In this document: piece by piece, positions 1 to 11,400 of the stretch
Position numbering within the stretch: position 1 is the stretch's first letter
Layout: every line of letters starts with the position of its first letter
From: Hippasteria phrygiana
Taxonomy: Eukaryota > Echinodermata > Asteroidea > Valvatida > Goniasteridae
Reading direction: 5' to 3'
Length of the DNA stretch: 64,000 nt
Assembly: GCA_037893225.1 (NCBI GenBank)
Contig: JAZGUH010000324.1
Span: forward strand, 186,001 to 250,000
The notes under the pieces: generated by a model
Databases searched by the model: none
What the model was told of the DNA's origin: nothing
Seen by the model: the letters and a program-made list of their open reading frames with translations, nothing else
Made by a program: the position numbers and the translations under genes

Positions 1-112
1 AAATCAACTAACCCAATATTTTGGAGAGCGGTGGTAGCAAATATTCAAAGGGGTCATTACGTTAATCTCTGTAAAGTAAAATTAATCCGGATGTTAGTAA
101 GTGTTGATAGTG

Positions 113-325
113 CCGTGATGTTCCACATGGGCTATTCCCGACCGTATGTTCCAACGGTGGGAGTTTTTAACACTTCATTATAATTATACACATGATTAAT
201 AGTGGGCTCTAAATTCATACCAACTTATTCGTTATCTCATGTATACATGTACATGTAAATGGCGCCGTGACGTTCCACACGGGCTATACCCGACCGCATG
301 TACCAGCGGTGGGAAAGTTTTGCCA
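113..325. repeat. Direct repeat pair, about 65 bp, about 150 bp apart
   Basis: A segment at about 113-173 (GTGATGTTCCACATGGGCTA onward, through CGACCGTATG to GGTGGGAG) recurs at about 265-325 with a few substitutions (CGTGACGTTCCACACGGG). The rest of 1-360 shows no coding signal. Origin unknown; two copies of an interspersed repeat or a local duplication are both possible. Confidence 0.6.
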
Positions 326-360
326 TTTTACATTATTGTTGATTGTCGGGGTTAACAGGG

Positions 361-556
361 TCTTGGGTACTCTGTCTTGGTTTTATACCCCAGTTGAATT
401 ACTTTGAGTCTCATGTACACCATGATGAGTCTTGGGTACTCTGTCTTGGTTTGGGACTCCAGCTGGCTCAATTTGGGTCTCATGTATAGGCTACACCATT
501 ATAAGTCTTGGGTATTCTGTCTTGGATTGGGACCCAAGCTGGCTTAAAGGGACACA
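361..556. repeat. Degenerate tandem repeat, about 70-76 bp, three units
   Basis: TCTTGGGTACTCTGTCTTGG starts at 361 and 430, and a one-base variant starts at 506. Each is followed by a related stretch (GGGACYCMAGCTGGCT, then GTCTCATGTA). The short reading frame across it is an artefact of the repeat. Confidence 0.65.
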
Positions 557-1175
557 TTGCTTTGGATTTTGCGATTTGGGCTATAAAACTGAAATGGATA
601 TGGTTGGGAAGCTTCTTTTAAAGTAGAATATAAAGATTCACATAACTATCCCTTCAAATTGCGTGGTTTTTGTTTAATTTCGTGACAAATAACGGTCCGC
701 CATTTTGTAGAACCAAATTTTTGACTCCACAAAATGGCGGACCGTGTTCACCAGTCGTATTTCCAGTCGCATCTGGTTGAAGTACGTTCTGTTGATCCAT
801 TTTGATGTACTGTGGCACGGCGCGCAGCACTGGCGATATGTGTGTCGCGAGGTAGAGAACTGTACCTGGCGATCATCTGATAGGTTTACAAGGCCACTGG
901 CTGCGGCGCCAGCCTAAAGACTCTTACAGCATATTTTGCGCATTATTTAGACGGTGGTATTTAGTACTGGAAATACGTCTATGTTTCGCGGGTCAGATGT
1001 CAGGGGTAAGCGGCCAATTTTTTTGTTTTGTAATCACTACTCACTAATTACAACACATTATACGTGTTTTTTTGCATGAACAACTCTTATAAAAGATAAG
1101 GAACTCTTATAAAAGATAAGGAACATTTCCAAACAGCAAAATTTCATGACATTTGAAGGCAATGTGTCCCTTTAA
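544..1175. mobile_element. TTAA-flanked inverted-repeat element (MITE-like)
   Basis: TTAAAGGGACACATTGC at 544 is mirrored by GCAATGTGTCCCTTTAA ending at 1175, so both ends carry TTAA followed by AGGGACACATTGC as inverted termini. TTAA duplications are typical of piggyBac and Kolobok type DNA transposons. No transposase is seen in the 0.63 kb, so it would be non-autonomous. It contains a separate hairpin at 692-745. Confidence 0.6.
692..745. repeat. 17-bp-arm hairpin inside the TTAA element
   Basis: ACGGTCCGCCATTTTGT at 692-708 pairs perfectly with ACAAAATGGCGGACCGT at 729-745 across a 20-base loop. It may be the remains of a second small element. Confidence 0.75.
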
Positions 1176-2382
1176 CTTGCCTATCATGCATACCATGATG
1201 AAATGTTGGTCATAGGTACCACAATTACAGTATCATGTGTGTTTCCCTGTTTTTAGTATATAGCCGGTTGCCCAAATTTGTGGTATTCCGGTCATGATGT
1301 TTGGTTGAATAAATCCTAAAAGCTGTGACACACCTTCACATACTTTGTTACGGTGTGCTTTATTGTGAATTTTGAGTTTATTAAGTATTCCAACGGTTTA
1401 TTAATACACATAGTCGTAGCTAGCTGCGCCGCGCTCAGGCTCCGTGATGCACACTACAGACGCGGATCCGGGGGGGGGGGGGGGGGGGGGGAGGGAGTCG
1501 AACTTCCCCCTGCTCGTTGCCATTTTTTGTTCTTGTAAAAACCCTACAGGTCTTAATTTTACCTGTGGGTAAGAACAAAACAAAGAGGTTAAATGGCGCC
1601 ATCAACGGTGATAAAGTGTGCCTGCCCGGTCCCGTCACCTTGACAATCGCAACGAGCGGTACACGCAACCGCCAGCCGGCCGGCTGGCCGTCTGGCCGGC
1701 CTGCAGCTCCGATCGCGAGCTTACCGCGCGTAATAACTCGCTGCTACCAGACTATTGTGCAACTTCATGGCTGCTCTTTTTCGTATGTGCGCGTGCGTGA
1801 AGAGAATAATGTTCGGCATTTACATACATACCGCATGCGCTCTAGTTTTCCCCCTTTTTGGGGGGGAGGGGGGGGGGAGATTTTACGAAATTACTGGCAG
1901 TTCGTGGCTGAGAATGGTTCATCGTGATAACGGACTCTCGCAGCGGCGTAACAACGTCTTGCCCCAAGACTACCACGGGGCCTTTACCGGGGATCAGAGC
2001 AGGGTCACTTCTAAAATATATTTTGTGAAAATTCCATCACCCAGATCTAATTCGTAGACAAACAACTATATGATTCTTTGCTATCTGCCGAGATAAGGGC
2101 GCCATGCAAAAACAGTGAACTCTGTCCCTCATAGGCTACAGTGCGATTTTAACAAATATAAACCAAGGGTCATGGTGCGGCTCGATACAAGCCTGGAATA
2201 TGGACTCGTATTATGTTAAATGTCAACACAAAACTTGCAGTCTTCATGATAGAAGACTTGGCAACTGTCGAGCTGAAATTGAAATAACGTGGACAAGGTG
2301 CATCGTCCCGATCTTCGATAAATGGTACGTCCGGATCGTATCATATTATACAAATATACGCCTATTTTATATAAGTTTATAC
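1176..2382. other. No gene recognised; presumed last intron of gene A
   Basis: Between the TTAA element and exon 8 of gene A I see G-rich tracts and several overlapping open frames on both strands (the longest about 410 bp at 1517-1927 plus), none with a recognisable domain. If gene A has a terminal exon like gene B, this stretch is intron. I searched it by eye on the minus strand for a counterpart of the gene B terminal exon ([11 protein letters not shown]) and found none. Confidence 0.4.
1470..1491. repeat. Homopolymer G run
   Basis: About 22 consecutive G follow GGATCC. Another mixed C/T then G tract lies at about 1850-1880. The glycine- or proline-rich frames crossing them are not genes. 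Confidence 0.9.
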
Positions 2383-2480
2383 CTGGCACCTCTACACCAT
2401 AGACATTGGCTTCCTGTATGCTTGGATATTGGTTCAACATGTGCGCCACTTCTGTCGTCGCAACGTTCTCACCCTTCCAT
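2383..2480 (-). CDS. SLC27A: Gene A coding exon 8
   Basis: 98 nt. Encodes [11 protein letters not shown] then [22 protein letters not shown], the FATP signature and start of the C-terminal AMP-binding subdomain. Acceptor GATCTAG|ATGG, donor CCAG|GTATAAAC (minus strand). It ends in phase 1, needing a further exon beginning with GQ or similar. Confidence 0.88.
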
Positions 2481-5400
2481 CTAGATCACACAGAAAACCA
2501 AACAATCAAAGAGTATGGTCATCAAAGTTGATTTTATTACTTTATTTACAAACCACTTTTGGGAACAAAACAAAGGATGCTTCGACATCACATAATTATG
2601 GCACTATGGCTCGAAAGTCTCAAATATCATATGCATGGTATCATAAAATAATGTTTAGTTTGAGAAATTGGAGAAAAAAACCAGAAATGATAATTCCCGG
2701 GAAACTCACAGAATCAGGTAGGGACTGAAAAGCAAGTTCACATGACGGTCCCAGGAGGGATTCGAACCTGGGTCACAGATGGGGAAAGCGACGGAAAGAG
2801 CACCGCGCCAACTTTACTCATCAATAATAATGTGCCCTGCGGGTTCATGCCGTTTTGATAGAGCATCTCACAATATACACAATTAATAATGTTCAATCCA
2901 GGATTAGTTTTATATATATGGGCTTTTACCTAAATGTGTCTCCCAACCTGTCCACAAAATACAAGTATCCATCTTTGTCATGAATCATCAGATCTCCAGT
3001 ATTGAAGAATATGTCGCCGTTTTTCTTGACGTTTCGGACAAGCTTCTTTTCGCTGGCGCTTTCGTCACCCAGATAGCCAGAAAAACGCATGGTATCACTC
3101 AGACGGATCAACATTAAACCTGTCTCGCCTATCAAAAAGGTGAAGAAAAAAAATGAAAATAGTGGGGAAATCTTACTTTTCCAGTATGCAAATAGTATCT
3201 AAACAGTACTTCATGTGCGAAATCTTAATAGGTGAATATCTTTATGAGAAACCGAAAAAAGGACTCACTCGGAGCCCTCTATAGCTGTTGTTCTATGTTC
3301 TGTGATCAATTTTTAGTAATCGGGAACTCACAATCATTAAGAAAGTAAAAGGTGTAGGAGTTCGCTTTCCATGTTATTTCAATCTTGGAAATGTACTTCT
3401 TAAACAATTACAAGAAAAATACTTTAACCCCGAGTTAGGGTTTAGTTGGGGAGTTTCTTCGAGGAGAGTATTACAGATATTTCATTAATCATCCAACCAT
3501 CGTCACTTCAACATGTTTCTCTCAAAATTAAAAGTAGTTGCATGACGCCATGTCATTTGATGGGTGTAGTCAGGGGAAATATAAATGTCTAGAAAAAGTT
3601 GTCACCGGATGCCACACAAAGGTATTCCTATGCCTGAATATGTATGGGATGGTGTCCATTCCTAGTTTTCTGGATACAGAGATATACAGGCGCATATACC
3701 TGGATGCATGATGATACACCGGTCATCCTGATCCCGAAGCGGTTGAGCCGTTTCCGGATCGCACTTGACGATTATAAAATAGTCACCTAAAACCTGTGAG
3801 AAGTAACATTTCAAAGGTAAAAGACAGAGGGACGACTCTCTTGTTCGAAGAATCCACATCATATCATCTTGATGCACACTGTGGCTAACAATTAATTATA
3901 TGATTATATAATTTCGGCCCACCAACAGAGTAACTTCCCATATCCTTACTTTCAATATTAATGTGACGGACCGAAAAACAAGTGTTATCACAATAACTGT
4001 CGGACTTTTCTGATGGGAAGAAGGGTGAAATTTCTTTTTTACAATAGCAACATCCATCACTGGCGGCGTTCATTGGGAACGCCGTTTTTGTTGTTTTCCT
4101 TATAAAAAATTAAAAAAACGCCCCCATACATTGATACTCCAGATATGCCTAGCCTGGTCCTTGCCGAAAAGCACTGTATGGTCACTTTGTGGCCTGGGTT
4201 GGAGGGCAAGCCAGGGTAAGCCATAGAAATGCATGAGTGAGGGAAAGTCCCATAGGGTTGTGCACAAATCTCTTAACTGTTGTTCACAATGGGTTTTACC
4301 ACAGGCATGTAAATGATATGTCAATAGCCCAGCTCTAGATGGCCAGGCCTTTGTAGTCTGCCGACCCAGTCGAGGCCAAAGGTCTTTAGGAGGGCATGTG
4401 TTTTTTTTTTTTTTTTTTTTTTTTTTGGGGGGGGGGGGGGGGACGGTGGAGTTGATATGAAAGTTCGTTGACATAGTGGTGCACAAGGGCATGGCAAGAG
4501 GTCATGTTGCAGGGCTTTGGAGTATATGTCAATGACCCAGCTCCAGAAATGGGGTGAAAGAGTTCATGGGACCGCCATGTGTACATGTACATTGGTCGAA
4601 GGTATATACATGTACGCTACAAGCACATGCTTCCCCAAAGGAAGCAGGCAGTGTCACCGTGTCAGTAGGAGTTGGCAGTGCAGCGCAGGGTTAAGATATG
4701 ACTGTCAGTTAAATAAATATTACAATGTACATACTAGCGCCTATATCCACAAAAATGCTGCTCCTTGGTGCTAACACGCCTTATATTTTCTAAAGCAGGA
4801 CCATGGACATTGCTTTTTGCATGTTTATATTTCTAGCTTGTTTAGAATTATCCAGAACTTTGTACATGCGTACGCGTGTGCCATTCCTATCCCCCAGTGT
4901 GAAATTCATACGAAATTACTATGCAATTAGTATCACATATGCATGGTCACGCATATAACCATATGAGAAGGCTTACCCTTAAAATACCATGGTATCGCCC
5001 AGTGGTCCCAACTTTGCCGTCCATATTGATGATCAGATATGGTGCTTCGGTGGCTCCGTAGAATTCAGCGATGTGACCGATGTTGAATCTCTTCTGGAAA
5101 TCTTCCCATATATCGGGTCTCAAGCCATTGCCGATAGCATAGCGGATTTTATGGCTATACTTGCCATCGTCTGGACGCTATTCGTATTAACATCAGAAAA
5201 TGTCGCATAGTTTTAATAATGTGATTAATTATATTACAGAATGCTTTGTTGTAATAGGCACAAACATCATTTAGCGTCATGTCGTTTTCAAAAAAGGGAG
5301 AAGGCCCCCTTTTACATCCATTTTGAAAGTTCATGTCGGCAATACTTTCAAAATGGCTGTTTCAATTGTTTCTTTTCACGATGACTTTCGGTGACATTGA

Positions 5401-8400
5401 AGTCACCCAAATCAATTCAAACATGAAATAGATCAATAAAGGCAATTCATGAGGGCTGTTAATTTTCGAATAATTAAGTATTCGATTTTTCGAAACTAGG
5501 TTTGACCGAATATTCGATACTCGCCCATCAAGTTTTTCATGCGTCAGCTGCAATTGTGTGCCGCGCTGGTAAAAAAAAAAGTTGCACACAAAGCACGCCG
5601 ATGTTTCACGTGCGGCGACCGATATTATAAACTGCCCGATCGACATGTTTGCGCTCATGCCTGACCAAGTTAATGACCATTCACCGACCGTGCGGTTGGT
5701 TATTCTACTGAATATAATGCATTACTTCAGACGTCTTCTAAAATATCTGCAGAGTTTGCGAGCTCCTATTTTCTTTTGTTGAGACTCACTCGAGCGTGGT
5801 ACCGTACTGCGGGTGTCTGACGATTTTGCCTGCCCACATTGATTTAGATTGCCACACACTGCCTGTTTATAAAGAAAGATTGGGCCCTATATTCTAAAAT
5901 AAAACGAGATCAATAGATACAGAGGGAAACGGCTGAAATGTGATATGTTGATTAAAAAATACGAGATCGTGTCCGGTGGACTATTTTCAAAACAAGGTAC
6001 ATGTAGGTGGGAAAATAATTATTCCTCAGCACAAAAGATGATTGGGGCCAAACAATGTTGGTATAAAGTACTGGTTAATTTGTTAAGGTATTAGGTAAAA
6101 ATATTATCGGGCCAACATGTGGAAGATGTTCATCTTTAGGAGATCGGTGGAAATAGGCCCTACCTGTGTTGATTATAAATGAAGCTTTATTAATTTGAGA
6201 CGTCCTGCTGATTGTGACCAGGATTTAGAAAAACCCATAAAACAATTCTTAAAACTTACAGGAAACTTATTGGACCAACGACACTTGGTGTTATTGTATA
6301 TTATTGAAAATAATTACTACCACTCCCCCACCCCCCCCCCCCCCCCAAAGTGAATGGATAGCGTAAAATACATGTCTTTTTGTCTTTTTTGTCCCCAAAG
6401 AATTTTAGATGTCTTAAAAAATGAGCCCAAGTTAGTAGATTATTTAAAGTCACTTCTAAACTGGTCACGTCAATTAAAATAGGAGATAATTGAACCTTGA
6501 TGGTACTGCGTTAATTGCGGTGTTAACAAACCCAGCAGGAATTCATTACAAACGGCAATGCAGGTATCCACAGGTTTCTGATTATAAGAGTAAAAAAGAT
6601 AATTCACTAATTGGTGGCTGGGTGTTTCGTACTGCGGGGGGACATATAAAGTCGTGAACCCCAAACACGGCGGGCGCTGCCGGCACTCCGCCCTTAACTT
6701 TGCAGTGAAAATCACCAGATGACATTCAACAAGCGATCTGATAGTCTACAAAAATGGATACGCCCACAAAAATGGTATATTTTCACTCCATGGTAGGCAG
6801 GTAGAAAATTATCATTTTCACCACAATTAGACCAAATTATTTCGATTGTATTGCAAAGAAGTTGTTTTTAAAACTTAAACCACAGGTGTTACCCTTGGTG
6901 TTACCCCCGGTGTAATTTTCATAAAGTTAACCCGGAAAACTTCTCAAAATGTGGTTTGTAGCCATATTTAAATCTATGCAAATTAGTGGGCGTATCCATT
7001 TTAACAATTCATTAAAAAATGCTTCTCTCCTTTGGGGCTGCTCGCACGTGTTTCGTGCCTCCTGCTAATAGCTCTAAATAAATCAGCTGGTCCACGCGGA
7101 TTGGCTGTTGGCATCTACACAATGCGCTCGATACTCTAATGAGCGGGAAAATTTAACGCCACCCATAATTTATATTGGGTACTGCTCCAACACCTAGTGA
7201 CCAGGGCCCATGTGCATAAAAGGCTACTAGTTTAGCTGCCAACTAGTGCTTAGTAAGATTATAAATTCCCTAGTTTATACCTACGGAGTTGGCAACTAAT
7301 TTGTGTTGCATAAAACCTCACTAGGCACATTGCTTACTAGTTGCATACTAGGACAATTTGGTTTGTAACTGATTTGGGTGCTATGGCCTTGGAGAGGAGG
7401 TGATTATGTCAGATACAATAGGCTTGTAGACAAGTTTATTGTGTTTGAGCTTCGAATCACATTCCAAATTAGCATAACTCCTTTCTAAAGGTCTTTGTAA
7501 CATTGCATTACTGCCCAGTACTTACATTTTGTAGAACTACATAAATTCTCTATACAAGGTTGCTACAGCTAGTACATAAAGTTACAACTACAACCATGAG
7601 TCTCAAGCGTGAAAGAAAAATTAATTTTACCCAAGACGAAAACCTATTTTTGGCCGACAAATATGAAGAGTTTAAACATGTCATAGATGCACCAACTACA
7701 TTATGGAATGTTCCAGTTGCGTAATACTGCAGCGCAATTAGCACTTGCTGATATGGTAGCAGCGCATGGTTTCTGACAGTGTCATGTTCAATGCCTGGTG
7801 CCACTATGTCAGTAATTTGCATTATGCCTTCACGGCTAAATCTATACCGCTCATACACCTTATCATCATCAAAGAAGTCTAATGGATTTCTCCTGTCTCG
7901 GAAGACGCGTTCTTTTCTTATTTGACGACGCAGTTCAACTAGCTCCATGATTCTACGAGCCATGTTGTCAGGACGGTGTCCAAAGGCAGACTGATTAGTT
8001 GTCATCTAGTGACTTAGAGGTACCCCAGATCAACTCTAACTTTTGCCAGAATTTTAGAATGTTACTATATCTAGTTGGGTTTTATGCATCACAATTAGTA
8101 ATCAACTAGGCTTAGTAAGCAACTTAAGTCCATTTTAGTTGCCAACTAGGCCTAGTAGCCTTTTATGCACATGGGCCCTGATCACCAGCGGCGGAGGTAC
8201 ATTTGCAACTACTGGGAGAAAGGTGGCCCCAAACTCAAAGATGCTCCACCATTTTGTGCCATTCTTAAAAGGGACCAGTTTGAAGTCGCATTCCTCCGTT
8301 TTTCGAGTTTCGTTTAATTGCTTAAAATGCCAGTTTATGTAAAATAAAATCATACTGTGTTTTGGTTTGTTGTTAATGTTAGTACAATAAACTGTGAAAA

Positions 8401-11400
8401 AAAAAGCGATTTTAGTAAGGTAACTCACTGATAATTACCGAAGATACTAAAGATTTTGTTTATAGTCTTATGAATAATAATCTACTACAAAAGAACTCAA
8501 ACTCTTCAAAAACCAAAATCCCCTGGAAGTGTCAACTAAAATCAGGTATATTTAAGGCACTGGAGATGGCACAAGTGAAGACATTTTGTTAATTTATTCA
8601 TCTGAAATACCAAAACGCCAGATTTTTGCACAAAATCTTGCTGCTTGGGAGGGGCTTGCTTCATGGCGGCATTGCGGGTGACTGATGATACTCTGCGAAG
8701 AGCGGCATCAGTAACAGAAGGTGGGTATCCACGTTGTTGGAAAAACCCCTTCATTTCTTTACCTCGCTGATGAAAATACCTTCCATAGGCATGCTTATAA
8801 CTGAAAATAGGGGGATGTGCCTTGATGTGCGCAATGACTGTACACCTTACCGGCGGTTGAGCGAGAAGATAACGGCAAATTTCCCCGATGTACTGGATTA
8901 CAGTGGCCCGGTACTTTCGGACATCATCCCAGAATCTCTTGGCTGAGAAATTAGTAAGAGCAATCGTGCATCCTGAGACAAAAATTAGAATTTACAAAAG
9001 AAAACATTAATTGATTACAAATTACAACGACTCCTTCTTTAGCTTCTTTATTCTTTATTATCCAATTTAGGAAAATTGTTTTGCCGACAGCTTATTTTTA
9101 TTCATTTATAACTATAAAAATGGGTACCAACAAATGAACTATAAATATGCATTTAAATTGGTTAAAAAGAACACGGATAAAAAAAGGTTAAGTAATAAAG
9201 ACCACAAATCACGATTCACTTTATACTACAAAAAAACTGACGCGTACGATGGTGAACATGGTAAAGACGGTGATGGCAGTAATGATGATGTCGGTAAAAG
9301 TGACTTATATACTGCTTGTCAACGATGGAAACAATAGAATTAAACCATTGCTATGACGTCACACTATTTTTCAAAGTGTGGATTCGGAACTACGAATCTG
9401 TTATACTGGTCAAAAAGTGTGGATTCGGAATAGTAAAGTGTTATTATTTCATCAACCCTAATTCACAGCTTGATTACGTAAGAGCCTCGAAAAACTCCTT
9501 TATGTAAATTACGTCTCTTAATGGCCACGATACGAGATATGCATTCCTTTTCATCTTCGCTCAACTGGATAGTTAATAACAATACATGTACTTCTGTTGA
9601 CGCAATGGTTTTAGTCAGAGAATACACTCGCAAGTGTGGATTCGTAATTTACAAATTCACTCGGCGCTTCGCGCCTCGTGAATTCTGTTAAGGAGAATAC
9701 ATGAGAAAGTGTGGATTCGTAATTTAAGAATTCACGAGGAGCGAAGCGCCGAGTGAATTTGTAAATTACGAATCCACACTTGCGAGTGTATTCTCTGACT
9801 TAAACCATTGCGTGAACAAAAGTAAATGTATTGTCATTAACTATCCAGTTGAGTGAAGATGAAAAGGAATGCATATCTCGTATCGTGGCCATTATTAAGA
9901 GACGTAATTTACATAAAGGAGTTTTTCGAGGCTCTTACGTAATCAAGCTCTGGATTAGGGTTGAGGAAATGAATAACACTTTACTAAAGATTCGTAGTTC
10001 CGAATCCACACGTTTTGACCAGTATAACAGATTCGTAGTTCCGAATCCACACTTTGAACAATAGTGTGACGTCATAGCAATGGTTTAATAAATTACGAAT
10101 CCACACGTGTATTCTCCTTAACGTAACGGTGAGAAAGATACATTTGTATAGTTTGATTTAAACTACTTGAAGTAGTTTTCTAATGAAACTTGGATGATGA
10201 TGATGGACAACGAAGAAGAAACGAAGACAGGTTTGCAAAGACTAATAGATTAATATTGATGCGATAATTCCACCCTGTCATTGCATGGTTGCCTGCAGCA
10301 GGCCTACTCTCTGCTATCGGATTCGAAACCGACCCCAAAGCTCATTGGCCGAGTTATTAGACGAGTATTAGTACTGTAGCAACAAACCTGGCGGACATAA
10401 TAGGAAGGTGCTCATTTTGTTGGGTAAATACAAAAGGGTTTACCTATAGCTCAAACAGCGGCCTCCTATTGCGTCAAGTCCACCACAATCGTCTCCAGGC
10501 GGGTTCAACCCCCTCTTGGTAGGTCTTCTGATTATGATGACTGACAAACATACATCCCTCGAACCTACCTACTCGTACGACATTCATGAATCCCACAGCG
10601 TAGGCTGCGCTATGATAGAGAGGCAGAGTTGTGTATACCACGTCATCTTTGCTGAGCCCAAGCGGAACCTGGATGAAGGAACTTCGAACCTGCCGGAATT
10701 GGGGCACCTTGGCTGCTTTGGGAAGACCTATATAGGACAAATCAAAATTGGAAGAAGTGACTTACAGACGGTAGAATAGAACAGGGATTTCAAAGAATGT
10801 AAATTCCGTGTGCATTGTGGGGGAGGAGTGTAGAAACGTTGACAGATACATGAGCCTTGATGTATACGAAGCTAGTTGGGTAAACAATTGGGTCACACTT
10901 GGGACGAATAGTAGTTTTTCACAAGACTGTCTGAAAGTCGAGTTCTCAGAAATAATGTCGGGACAAATCGGAAATTGTCTGTGACAACGTTTTCATTGGT
11001 CGCCAATGTCTGCGTGCCTTGATCTGTGACTCTCCATGGAAACTAAGCTCAAACCTACCGGTTGTTCCAGAGGTAAAGATGTACAGTGCATCATCTTCTT
11101 GGGATAAGCCATTTCGTACACTCCTTGGTATGGGATCACTGCGCTCATTCCACGTATTGACACGCACCATTCCAGTAGGAAGCACCTGTTTTTGGCCACT
11201 TCCAATAATCCATACTTTAATGCCGAGCGCCTCCAGTTCCGGCATAATGGCCTCCAAAGCCCCAATCAAGCGTTTGTCTGTAGTAGAGAATTTTAGTTTT
11301 AAACTAGCAGGAACACTGAAAACACAGAACAGAATGTTCCCTCACTGCCCAGGCATAAGCCTCCAAAATTGAAATTGGCTTTCTCAAAATAAAAGTATTT

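Noticed and set aside
1435..1668. Overlapping glycine- and proline-rich open frames on both strands
   Set aside because: Produced by the G22 homopolymer; no domain and no splice context.
4988..4991. Alternative splice donor CATG|GTATTT for gene A exon 5
   Set aside because: It would end in phase 1 and force exon 6 out of frame or onto a weaker acceptor; AAGG|GTAAGC keeps both genes consistent.
9831..10064. 77-codon plus-strand frame
   Set aside because: Lies wholly inside the right arm of the palindrome; its mirror image is in the left arm.
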